From Eggerthellales bacterium (GTDB taxonomy: Bacteria > Actinomycetota > Coriobacteriia > Coriobacteriales > Eggerthellaceae): a stretch of 64,000 nt of DNA. Position numbers and translations under genes: made by a program. Numbering within the stretch: the stretch's first letter is position 1; each line of letters opens with the position of its first letter. Below are positions 1 to 7,482 of the stretch, one piece after another. Below the pieces are notes generated by a model that worked only from the letters and a program-made list of their open reading frames with translations, searched no databases and was not told the origin of the DNA. The DNA is taken from positions 1 to 64,000 of the forward strand of contig JAQXVU010000085.1 of the NCBI GenBank assembly GCA_029225085.1. The letters run 5' to 3'.

Positions 1-254
1 GCAGCCGAGTCGTGCAGGTGTTCCCCTCGGAGAAGTCCCTGCTCAGGCTGGCGGGTGCTGTGATGTGCGACCAGGACGAGGCCTGGTCGGAGGCCAGGTA
101 CTTCTCGGCGGCCAAGATGGCGGAGCTGCACGATGAGCAAAGGCCCGGGCCAGCGGAGCCGCCATCGGCAGAGCGGCGGGAGCAGGTTCTCGCCTTCGCG
201 CGCCAGGCCATCGAGGCGAGCCTCGAGCTTGCCGACAGGATGGAGGCCGCGTAG
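1..254 (+). CDS. IS256-family transposase, C-terminal fragment (cut by window edge)
   Basis: Open frame from the left edge to a TAG at 252-254. The residues VVQVFPSEKSLLRLAGAVMC followed by DQDEAWSEARYFSAAKMAEL match the C-terminal end of IS256/Mutator-type transposases, where a VxVFPSxxSxxRLVGAV segment is typical. The DDE catalytic core lies upstream of the window, so activity cannot be judged. The apparent GTG at position 12 is internal and is not the true start. An IS256-like terminal sequence follows about 55 bp downstream, consistent with the end of an intact element. Confidence 0.75.
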   Translation, partial: SRVVQVFPSEKSLLRLAGAVMCDQDEAWSEARYFSAAKMAELHDEQRPGPAEPPSAERREQVLAFARQAIEASLELADRMEAA

Positions 255-335
255 AATAGGCGCCGATCTCAGGTTCCGGGCAGGGCCGCACCGTTCGACC
301 AAGACGCCCTTACACCAACTTTCTCGACACTACCC
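1..335 (+). mobile_element. IS256-type insertion sequence, right part
   Basis: The transposase C-terminus is followed by a short non-coding stretch and then, at about 309-335, a TTACACC...CTTTCTCGACACTACC sequence. This resembles the terminal inverted repeats of actinobacterial IS256 elements (TTACAC near the inside, GACAxxxCC at the outer tip). The left end is outside the window, so neither the partner repeat nor a target duplication can be checked. The outer boundary is an estimate. Confidence 0.6.
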
Positions 336-356
336 TAAGCCCGTCCCCACACACGA

Positions 357-389
357 AAGGGGCTCAGACCGTGATGGTCTGAGCCCCTT
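357..389 (-). terminator. Hairpin, probable terminator of the LysR gene
   Basis: A perfect 14-bp inverted repeat (357-370 with 376-389; arm AAGGGGCTCAGACC) with a 5-nt loop lies downstream of the minus-strand LysR gene. The T-tract is weak on both strands, so it may simply be a strong intergenic hairpin. Between it and the gene, two near-identical TTCGGAAACGGG-type direct repeats occur (about 419-437 and 459-477). Confidence 0.5.
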
Positions 390-498
390 GCTCATTCAAA
401 TATATAGAACCCCCGCTTGTTCGGAAACGGGCGAGCCCATGTTTCGAACCCACGCATTCGGAAACGGGAGAACCCTACTTTAGATAGAGAAGAGGTCC

Positions 499-1464
499 CT
501 ACTCCTCGGCGCCTTCCTCGTCCTGCTTCTCTTCTACCGCCTCATCATCGATAGGAACCATGAACCTAGTCTCAGAGAACTTAAACTCCTTCACGAAGTT
601 GATGAAGTTCTCGACGGCGCGAGGCTGGAAGACGTTCTTACGGTACACCATGTACACCGGGTGGAATCCGCCAGGGGCTTCCTTCAGGGGAACGGTCTTC
701 AGACCGGTGAAGGGCAGCAGGCCCAGCGTTTCGAGGGTGATACCCACGGCAGAAGGATCGGAATCGACCATAGAGCCCAGGGTAATCTCATCGTCGCAAG
801 TTCCGTAGATATCAAGACCTGCCTCGATATGTGGCTTCAGCAGCGCATCTACCTCATCACCCAAAATGGTGCCAGGAGTATACGTAATGACCTTGGCGTG
901 GGAAAGATCGTCGATGGTCACCTCTTCGCAGTTTGCGAAGGGGCTGTAATCATGCACCACGGCAACCAAGCGCTGCTTAAATACAGGCACGAATTCCAAA
1001 CCAGCGATATCCTTGCCCTTTGCGCAGAACACCACGTCGTAGCGGCCGCACTGAATGTCCTCGATCAGGGGACCGGAAAGACCCTGATTAATGCTGATGC
1101 GGGTATTCTGACCATATTTCAGCTGGAAGGCCCTCATGAGACTTGGCAGGTAGTCAGCCTGAATGGTGTAGACCACGCCCAGGTCGAAAGAAGCAGAAAG
1201 GGAGCCAGCGTGCTCATGGGCGATATCGACGCCCTTGTCGATAAGATTCAGAGCCTGGGTCACGTACTCGTTGAACTCCTTGCCCTGCTTCGTAAGGCGC
1301 ACGTTCCTTCCCTCGCGCTCGAACAAGGCGATTCCCAGCTCCTTCTCGAGCTGAGACACTGCATTGGAAAGAGTTGGCTGCGTAATGAACAGCTGCTCAG
1401 CGGCGTGCGTATAGTGCTGCACCTCCGCGAGCTTGCGGAAGTAATACAAATGAGAGAGATTCAT
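499..1464 (-). CDS. LysR-family transcriptional regulator
   Basis: A 321-residue protein with an N-terminal winged HTH (about residues 1-60; HAAEQLFITQPTLSNAVSQL is the recognition region) followed by a periplasmic-binding-protein-like effector domain (about 90-300), the usual LysR plan and length. The C-terminus ends in an acidic tail (EEKQDEEGAEE). It lies downstream of the MFS transporter on the same strand but after that gene's terminator, so it probably has its own promoter. By position it may regulate the transporter or the divergent SDR gene. The effector is unknown. Confidence 0.85.
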   Translation of the reverse strand: MNLSHLYYFRKLAEVQHYTHAAEQLFITQPTLSNAVSQLEKELGIALFEREGRNVRLTKQGKEFNEYVTQALNLIDKGVDIAHEHAGSLSASFDLGVVYTIQADYLPSLMRAFQLKYGQNTRISINQGLSGPLIEDIQCGRYDVVFCAKGKDIAGLEFVPVFKQRLVAVVHDYSPFANCEEVTIDDLSHAKVITYTPGTILGDEVDALLKPHIEAGLDIYGTCDDEITLGSMVDSDPSAVGITLETLGLLPFTGLKTVPLKEAPGGFHPVYMVYRKNVFQPRAVENFINFVKEFKFSETRFMVPIDDEAVEEKQDEEGAEE

Positions 1465-1555
1465 GTGCTCGTCCTAAACCATAGCTTTTGCATGAGAATC
1501 ATTGATGGAAACTATAGCACAGACCACGGTTGCCTTCGTTTCATCTATTGAATGT

Positions 1556-1591
1556 AAAGAAACAGGCGCAGCATCTCACAGATGCTGCGCC
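1556..1591 (-). terminator. Rho-independent terminator after the MFS gene
   Basis: An 11-bp perfect stem (1565-1575 with 1581-1591, arm GGCGCAGCATC) with a 5-nt loop. Read on the minus strand it is followed by TGTTTCTTT. It sits between the transporter stop and the LysR start. Confidence 0.75.
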
Positions 1592-1635
1592 CATTCATAT
1601 CGCGTTTTCGGCTCGATGCCAACCAAGTTCTCGAA

Positions 1636-2916
1636 CTAGTCGACCTTATCATTCATGGTCATGTTCATCTGAGCCTTCATGCGCTTGTTCAGATACAAGC
1701 AGAAGACGATACCGATGACGCAGAAGATCAGCATCGAAATCATCATGAAGTACAGAGCGGTGGTCTCACCCACAGAACCGGTAAGGGCAGCCACGAAGAA
1801 AGGCAGACCCACGGAGCCAACGCCCATGAAGGTCATGTACATTCCGGTGTTACGACCCTTAGGACCGGGGCACAGAGTCTGACGGACAACCAGACCGGTC
1901 TGCAGACAGCCACCTGCGATGCAGAAGCCCAGGATAGCGATGGCGATGTATACGCCGATGACGTTAGGAATGACGAGAACCATTGCCAGAGCTACAGCGG
2001 AGCCCACAAAGTCGATGAAGATAACCTTCAGAGGGTTCCAGCGCAGCTTGCCCATCATGAATGCCCAGAAGAGTACGGCGCAAAGAGAGCCAACGGTGTA
2101 CACAGAGGTCAGCACGGCAGCGGACATCTCGTCGAGGCCCAGATATGCCATACCGTATGCCTTGGTGTACTGCTGAGCGCCATACATGACGTACATGGTG
2201 ACGAAGGCGATAAAGAGGGTTACCAGCTGAGTCAGCATGTTGGGCTGCTCGCGCATAGCGTCCTTCTGAGCCTGAATCTCGGCCTGAGCAGCGTTCTGAG
2301 CGGAACCATCGTCGATCTTGGTCTTCTTCTCGTCATCAAAGCGGAAGGGAACTACCGCAGAAATGATGACGCAGAGTACAGACAGGGCGATTGGCAGATA
2401 GATGTTGATGTGCCATACGTCGGGAGCGGCGTTTGCAGCAACGAAGATTGGGTAAGCGATACCCATGAGGGAAACGGCAGCCTTGATGCCGATTACACCG
2501 GAAGCGGCGTAACGGGGGTTTGCCTCCTGGGCAGCAGGGTACAGAGCGGCATCCCAGAAACCAGAAGTGGCCACACCAGAGAGGAATGCTGCAACACAGC
2601 AAACGGTGGCATCGGTGGTCACCAACATGATAGAGAAGCAGATGACGTACAGAACGCTGCCTGCGATAGCGAAAGGCTTGCGACCAACACGGTCAGACAG
2701 CTCGCCGCCAATCCATACGGACACCAGCTTGCCTACGCCCAGCCAGGTGATAGCCATAGAAACTGCAGCTGCACCTGCGGTGGGATCGGTGATGCCCCAC
2801 TGGGTATAGAAGTTCACCTTGTTCTGGCTCAGAACGAGAGCCTGGATTCCATGAGTGAAATAGCACATGTACACGCACACCAGAGCGAGCGAGTACTTCT
2901 TTACTTTCTCAGCCAT
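1636..2916 (-). CDS. Major facilitator superfamily transporter
   Basis: A 426-residue polytopic protein with about 12 predicted membrane segments, a central cytoplasmic loop (about residues 205-250) and the MFS loop 2-3 motif GGELSDRVGRKP. The start is supported by an AGGAGG Shine-Dalgarno just upstream of the ATG. The substrate cannot be read from sequence. Neighbours are a LysR regulator and a divergent SDR dehydrogenase; with the CoA-transferases near 45 kb this suggests uptake or efflux of an organic acid or steroid-like substrate, but that is inference. Confidence 0.85.
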   Translation of the reverse strand: MAEKVKKYSLALVCVYMCYFTHGIQALVLSQNKVNFYTQWGITDPTAGAAAVSMAITWLGVGKLVSVWIGGELSDRVGRKPFAIAGSVLYVICFSIMLVTTDATVCCVAAFLSGVATSGFWDAALYPAAQEANPRYAASGVIGIKAAVSLMGIAYPIFVAANAAPDVWHINIYLPIALSVLCVIISAVVPFRFDDEKKTKIDDGSAQNAAQAEIQAQKDAMREQPNMLTQLVTLFIAFVTMYVMYGAQQYTKAYGMAYLGLDEMSAAVLTSVYTVGSLCAVLFWAFMMGKLRWNPLKVIFIDFVGSAVALAMVLVIPNVIGVYIAIAILGFCIAGGCLQTGLVVRQTLCPGPKGRNTGMYMTFMGVGSVGLPFFVAALTGSVGETTALYFMMISMLIFCVIGIVFCLYLNKRMKAQMNMTMNDKVD

Positions 2917-3290
2917 GCATCCTCCTTACAACGACAAAATCGGTTCGGGACCCCCACAAAAAGGGTCCCCCTTACGGAGTTACATGAATGACGGTACTAC
3001 TTTACGTGCTTTTTTATTAGCAAAATTAATTATATGACATTTGCATAATTATAGTTCATCTCTAGAAATCATTTTCATACTCTATATATGCAGACCAGAG
3101 TTGGCGGAAAACAGACGCTCGGGAAGGACGACATCTTATTACGGAGCCAAGAATACCGAGCGCGCTATCGAGCATTTTCCGAATTTTGGGAAATTCAGGC
3201 CCAAGGTGTGTGCATCTCATAAACAAACAGACTATTTTGTCTAAATGGAAGAGCGCAGACGGAACCGAATGCGACAGATCCGATAAGCAA

Positions 3291-3362
3291 GACGGCCGCG
3301 TCTCGCGGCGAAAGCCATCGCATCCGGCAAATGAGACGGCCGCATCACGCGGCGGCGAAAGG
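3291..3362. repeat. Pair of direct repeats, each a GC hairpin
   Basis: Two copies, at 3291-3316 and 3335-3362, of GACGGCCGC(G/A)TC(T/A)CGCGGCG followed by GAAAG. Each copy can fold by itself (GCCGC with GCGGC). They are 44 bp apart. Confidence 0.7.
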
Positions 3363-3408
3363 CTCGTCCAACCAAAAGTCGACAGACCCAACCAACGAAC
3401 GCAAGGAA

Positions 3409-3502
3409 CCTCCCTCAAAGGGCGACGAGATCTTTCCCTCAACGGACAGGGAATCCCCTCTTCGGCGGACAACGGAGTCTCCCCTCGAAGGGTGACGAGC
3501 CC
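3409..3502. repeat. Second pair of direct repeats
   Basis: CCTCCCTCAAAGGGCGACGA at about 3409 and CTCCCCTCGAAGGGTGACGA at about 3478 are imperfect copies roughly 69 bp apart. Between them lies another small CCCT/AGGG hairpin. Function unknown. Confidence 0.6.
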
Positions 3503-3707
3503 CAGATCCTAAAGGGAAAGGGGCCCTGACCGAGCCCTCAAAACTAAACAGAACTATGGTTATGTAAAAGAAAATCGGCCCATCATTAGTTACGCTGATG
3601 GAATTCAAGGCTTACTTATGCGTGAAGTTAATCAGTTTTCCAAATTTCGGCCTGTAATTTTTCAATACTTTCTATAAATAGGCCTGTTTCTACTGGTTTA
3701 CCTAATT

Positions 3708-3823
3708 ACCCCGATTCGCAAAAGACTATAATGACTCTCGTGCAGTGATTCCCGTACTCGCGGGATTCAGGCCGATCTCAGCACAGCGAAGATCGGTTAG
3801 GTTTTGAGAAAGGAATGATTCCT
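3708..3823 (+). promoter_or_regulatory. SDR promoter and leader hairpin
   Basis: A consensus -10 TATAAT at 3727-3732 has a weak -35 (ATTACC-like) about 16 bp upstream. The roughly 85-nt leader contains a hairpin, CCGATCT with AGATCGG (about 3772-3796), directly before the AGAAAGGA ribosome binding site at 3807-3814. Confidence 0.65.
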
Positions 3824-4615
3824 ATGGCAAATTGGTTTGACAAGGCTCCAAAGGAGCACTTGGCTGGCAAGACCGCAATCGTAGTTGGCGGTTCCTCCGG
3901 TATCGGCGAGGGCGCTGCTCACACTCTGGCTGCTGCTGGTGCAAACGTTGTTGTTTCCGGCGTTCCTGCTGAGGGCTGCGAGAAGGTTGCTGCTGACATC
4001 GTAGCTGAGGGCGGCGAGGCCATCGGCATCTTCTGCGACGCTACTTCTCAGGAGTCCATCGATGCTCTGTACGCTTCCGCTAAGGAGAAGTACGGCTCCA
4101 TCGACATCATGGTTACCACCTGCGGTATCGCACTTCCTCGTCAGGACGTTCTCACCCTCGAGCGCGAGAAGTGGGACAAGATCATGCTCCTGAACGTAAC
4201 CGCTAACTTCCTGCTGACCCAGACCGCTGGTCGTTACATGAAGGACAACGAGGACGGTGGCCGCATCGTTATCGTTTCCTCCGCTCGTGGCCTGACCCCA
4301 ATGAAGGATGCTGGCCCTTACGGCATCACCAAGGCTGCAGTTATGGGTATGGTTCGCTCCTTCTGCATCGACTTCGCTCAGTACGGCATCACCGTTAACG
4401 GCCTTGCACCTGGATACGTATTCACCCCAATGGTTGCAAAGGTATTCGAGGAGCTTCCTCAGCAGCGTGACTTCGTTATGTCCCGTACTCCTCTTAAGAA
4501 CCTCGGCTCCATCGACGACATGGCTGCTACCATCCTGTACCTCTGCCTCCCACAGGCCGAGTACACCTCTGGTCAGACCTTCATCGTTGACGGTGGTTGG
4601 TACTGCAACGCTTAA
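3824..4615 (+). CDS. Short-chain dehydrogenase/reductase (SDR)
   Basis: A 263-residue classical SDR. The Rossmann motif is GGSSGIG (residues 22-28) and the catalytic tetrad is N124, S152 or S153, Y166 and K170 (YGITK). The usual NNAG motif is replaced by TTCG (98-101), which is unusual. The start is set at the ATG at 3824 rather than 3815, because GAAAGGA lies 9 nt upstream of 3824 but directly abuts 3815. Codon use is strongly biased (GCT, GTT, CGT), unlike many neighbours and suggesting high expression. It probably oxidises or reduces a hydroxy or keto substrate with NAD(P)(H); the substrate is unknown. Confidence 0.88.
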   Translation: MANWFDKAPKEHLAGKTAIVVGGSSGIGEGAAHTLAAAGANVVVSGVPAEGCEKVAADIVAEGGEAIGIFCDATSQESIDALYASAKEKYGSIDIMVTTCGIALPRQDVLTLEREKWDKIMLLNVTANFLLTQTAGRYMKDNEDGGRIVIVSSARGLTPMKDAGPYGITKAAVMGMVRSFCIDFAQYGITVNGLAPGYVFTPMVAKVFEELPQQRDFVMSRTPLKNLGSIDDMAATILYLCLPQAEYTSGQTFIVDGGWYCNA

Positions 4616-4654
4616 TGCTTCCTTTGCATTAGAGCCTGCTGCGTAAACGGCATA

Positions 4655-4687
4655 GAACGCGGACCGAACGGTCCGCGTTCTTTTTTC
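4655..4687 (+). terminator. Rho-independent terminator of the SDR gene
   Basis: An 11-bp stem GAACGCGGACC (4655-4665) with 4670-4680, tetraloop GAAC, followed by TTTTTT. Confidence 0.9.
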
Positions 4688-4864
4688 TTCTAAAAAATTC
4701 ACCGCAGTAGAGGGCCATAATGAACAAGATGGAATCATAGTTCCAACCCCTCTAACCTGGGCTTATTCATTTGGATTATCGATTCAAAAACAATGCATGG
4801 TCAGGTTCATTCAATACAGGCCCCCATTCGGCCCATCCTCGCCTTGCACCCGTTCCGAAGGGCA

Positions 4865-5105
4865 TATAGTAGTCCCTGTCAGCAAGCAGTTCGGATACAC
4901 CTCAAATATCCGAGCGAACCAAAGCAGCCATAGCTTTTGCAACCTGATACCGACCACGGCGTTTTCTCTGGGCGCTTGCCGGAACGGAATGCTAACAACA
5001 TCCGGCGGAAGAGATGATTGACCTGCACTAGATCGTTTCTTTTAAGTGGTCACCTTCTTTTTAAGAGGCCTACCTTGATCCCCGGTAAGGCCTCTTCTTT
5101 TTTTG
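4865..5105 (+). ncRNA. Candidate small RNA ending in a strong terminator
   Basis: Between the SDR terminator and the convergent dgt gene there is no good ORF, yet a strong plus-strand terminator lies at 5063-5105 (AAGAGGCCTACC pairing with GGTAAGGCCTCTT, one bulge, then CTTTTTTT). A possible promoter upstream is TTGCAC (4844-4849), 15 bp, TATAGT (4865-4870). The interval folds locally, for example GTTCGGATA with TATCCGAGCGAAC. I do not recognise it as tmRNA, RNase P RNA or 6S RNA. The 5' end is an estimate. Confidence 0.4.
5063..5105 (+). terminator. Strong plus-strand terminator
   Basis: A 12-bp stem (5063-5074 with 5084-5096, one bulged A) followed by CTTTTTTT. It cannot serve the minus-strand dgt gene, because the minus side is followed by A residues. 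Confidence 0.85.
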
Positions 5106-5264
5106 CCTAAAATCGGTTTTCACCTGGGAAGACTCCGCATTAAGCTCGGCCCATGAAGGGAATACCCCATATTACGCTCGGCTCATGAACGAGCCTGCCT
5201 AAGCAAAATGCATTTGCCAAACCCAGCGTTGCCCCGACTTCCAGGGCAGCAACGGGGCACCCTC

Positions 5265-6479
5265 TTAAGAAATGTAGGGGTGATAGAGGCTTTCCACATC
5301 TACCCGCTCGTCGGGGTACAAGTAGTTGAAGACGTCGATGAAATAGCGATCGGTCATAGAGGCGATGTAGTCGACTACGATATCGTCGGGGGAGCTGTTC
5401 TGCACATAGCCCTCGTTGAATTCCATCACCCAGGCATGCACATGATGGCGGAAGATGGGCGAGCTCTCATCGCCAGCCAGCAAATCCTCCCTGAAGCGCT
5501 CATACAGACGCTGCATCATGGGCGCAATGAGGGAGTCGAGCTTCTCGTGAGCCTCTGGGGACGTGTAGATCTGCTGGGAGTTCAGAGCTTTGGCCTGGTT
5601 CAGGCCCTCGAGCACTTCGGGGTCCATGGCGATATAGGGCTTCCCGATACTGTTCTTCAGCAGGTTGGTGGTGACATTGGCGATGATAGAGGAGTTGTTG
5701 GTGCCAATGACGTTGTTGGGCAGGTTGTACTGCTCCTTGCCCAGCACCTTCAAGGTCAGGGCGTCCTGACGATCCTTGCCCAGATACGCCAAGATATCGC
5801 AAATGCGGACCACGCAGCCTTCCAGCGTACAGGGGCGCAAATTCTGGCTCTCACCTGGGTTTTCGTAGCAGCGGGTCATCATGGCATCAAGGTCGTCGAA
5901 GCTCTCGCAAGCGGAGGGCTCGTAGCGCACGAAGGCCTTCTCGCCGCAATGGCACAGCACGCCGTTCAGCATCTGCAGGCTGAAGCTCTGATTAGACACG
6001 GTGCGCAATACCCGCACGCTGTGCACGTTATGGTTGAAGTACCGACCCGTATGCTCGTGATACAAGTTCGACAGCATGCGCTCTCCCCCATGACCGAAGG
6101 GGGTGTGGCCAATGTCGTGACCCAGGGCAATCGCTTCAGCCAACGCCGTGTTCAGCCGCAAGGCGCCGGCGATCTTGCGGGACAGGGACGACACGATCTG
6201 CAGATGATAGGAGCGCCTGGTCACATCATCATTCTGATAGAAGGGAAAGACCTGGGTCTTGTCCATACAACGGTTGAAGAAAGCGTTGTTCAGCACACGG
6301 TCGACATCCCGTACATAGGCAGGACGCAATGGGTCGGGGAACTCCGGCGTGCTGCCTTCATAGATGGCATCCTCATGGCGCGAGGCGTAGGGGGACATGC
6401 CAGCCTCAGCCAAAGCGCGGCTCTCCTTCAGGTACGCCAACTCTTCAGGGGTGTACACAAACCGAGGATCCTTCGCCAT
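5265..6479 (-). CDS. dgt: HD-domain dGTPase-like dNTP triphosphohydrolase
   Basis: A 404-residue HD-superfamily protein. The metal-binding motif is in LGHDIGHTPFGHGGE (about residues 118-132), with R(R)SYHLQIVSS before it, as in dGTP triphosphohydrolase-like proteins that hydrolyse dNTPs to nucleoside and triphosphate. AAGGAG lies 6 nt before the ATG. It starts 18 bp after recR, forming a likely dnaX-ybaB-recR-dgt unit for DNA maintenance. Exact nucleotide specificity is not visible. Confidence 0.82.
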   Translation of the reverse strand: MAKDPRFVYTPEELAYLKESRALAEAGMSPYASRHEDAIYEGSTPEFPDPLRPAYVRDVDRVLNNAFFNRCMDKTQVFPFYQNDDVTRRSYHLQIVSSLSRKIAGALRLNTALAEAIALGHDIGHTPFGHGGERMLSNLYHEHTGRYFNHNVHSVRVLRTVSNQSFSLQMLNGVLCHCGEKAFVRYEPSACESFDDLDAMMTRCYENPGESQNLRPCTLEGCVVRICDILAYLGKDRQDALTLKVLGKEQYNLPNNVIGTNNSSIIANVTTNLLKNSIGKPYIAMDPEVLEGLNQAKALNSQQIYTSPEAHEKLDSLIAPMMQRLYERFREDLLAGDESSPIFRHHVHAWVMEFNEGYVQNSSPDDIVVDYIASMTDRYFIDVFNYLYPDERVDVESLYHPYIS

Positions 6480-6497
6480 GAGAATCTCCTTGTTCTC

Positions 6498-7094
6498 CTA
6501 CAGCACGCGCCTGCTTTCGATAGCGCGGGCCAATGTGACCTCATCGATGAATTCCAAATCGCCGCCCACAGGCATACCACTGGCCAAACGCGTGACCTTA
6601 ATGCCCAGAGGCTTGATGAGACGAGCGAGGTAGCTGGCCGTAGTCTCCCCTTCCACATTAGGGTTGGTGGCGAGAAGCACTTCGGTGACCTCGTCAGAGG
6701 CCAACCGGGCCATGAGCTCGGCAATATGCAGGTCGTCGGGGCCGATTCCGTCCATAGGGGAAAGAGCGCCGCCCAAGACGTGATAAGTGCCGAAGAAGGT
6801 TGCGGTGCGCTCGATAGGAGGGATGTCCTGAGGCTCGCTGACCACGCAGATGACCCGATGATCGCGCTTAGTAGAGGCGCAGATCTCGCACTGGTCATCC
6901 TGGGCGTAGTTGAAGCACACACTGCAGAAATGCACGGTGTCCTTCACCTGCACGATGGCGTCGGACAAGCGCAGGGCCGTCTCCCTGTCGGCGTTCAGCA
7001 ACCAATAGGCGATGCGCTGGGCGGACTTAGGACCAATGCCCGGAAGTCGGCCCAGCTCATCGAGAAGGGTTTGAATTGCAGGAGCTGCATCCAT
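6498..7094 (-). CDS. recR: Recombination protein RecR
   Basis: A 198-residue protein of standard RecR length: an N-terminal helix-hairpin-helix (LGRLPGIGPKSAQRIAYWLL), a C4 zinc finger (CSVC...CEIC, about residues 57-72) and a Toprim domain (VVSEPQDI, with LATNPNVEGE). It loads RecA at gaps together with RecO and RecF. It lies in the conserved dnaX-ybaB-recR order, 18 bp from ybaB. Confidence 0.95.
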   Translation of the reverse strand: MDAAPAIQTLLDELGRLPGIGPKSAQRIAYWLLNADRETALRLSDAIVQVKDTVHFCSVCFNYAQDDQCEICASTKRDHRVICVVSEPQDIPPIERTATFFGTYHVLGGALSPMDGIGPDDLHIAELMARLASDEVTEVLLATNPNVEGETTASYLARLIKPLGIKVTRLASGMPVGGDLEFIDEVTLARAIESRRVL

Positions 7095-7112
7095 AAAGGG
7101 GCTGCTCCCAGA

Positions 7113-7427
7113 TTACATACCGGGGATCTTCATGCCGCCGGTGATCTCAGCCATCTTTGCGCTGCCGATAGAGCTGATCTCGTCGAAACCGCTGTTGATG
7201 GCGGTAACCACCAGGTCCTGCAGCATCTCGACGTCAGAAGGATCTACCACGATAGGGTTGATCTCGACGCCCAGCACGCGACCATTGCCCTGCACGGTTG
7301 CCTTCACCATGCCGCCGCCAGCAGAAGACTCATAGGTCATAGACTGAATCTCCTCCTGCACCTTCTGCATCTTCATCTGCATCTGCTGAGCCTGACGCAT
7401 CATGTTCTTCATATTGTTAGCTGCCAT
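7113..7427 (-). CDS. YbaB/EbfC nucleoid-associated protein
   Basis: A 104-residue protein. The N-terminal MRQAQQMQMKMQKVQEEI helix and the VKATVQGNGRVLGVEINP core are characteristic of YbaB/EbfC, a dimeric DNA-binding protein. It sits between dnaX and recR, the near-universal arrangement. AAAGGA lies upstream of the ATG. Confidence 0.95.
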   Translation of the reverse strand: MAANNMKNMMRQAQQMQMKMQKVQEEIQSMTYESSAGGGMVKATVQGNGRVLGVEINPIVVDPSDVEMLQDLVVTAINSGFDEISSIGSAKMAEITGGMKIPGM

Positions 7428-7482
7428 GAGGCTTCCTTTCGGTTCATATCTGAGGGGCGGGAAAGCCCCGGCTTCACGTGGT

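Larger units (their letters stand above)
2917..3823. other. Divergent intergenic region with promoters and GC-rich repeats
   Basis: About 900 bp between the MFS gene (minus) and the SDR gene (plus). The MFS leader contains a hairpin (2947-2953 with 2963-2969, GGGACCC arms). An AT-rich block at 3010-3060 contains two minus-strand TATAAT hexamers (3029-3034, 3048-3053). Positions 3290-3510 hold two pairs of direct repeats. The right part is AT-rich and leads into the SDR promoter. I see no convincing ORF. Confidence 0.7.

Noticed and set aside
1582-2991. 469-codon plus-strand ORF opposite the MFS gene
   Set aside because: Shadow of a GC-rich membrane protein gene; the minus-strand frame has the MFS motif, membrane segments and AGGAGG.
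4797-5021. 74-codon ORF in the SDR-dgt gap
   Set aside because: No ribosome site or recognisable protein pattern; overlaps the candidate small RNA.
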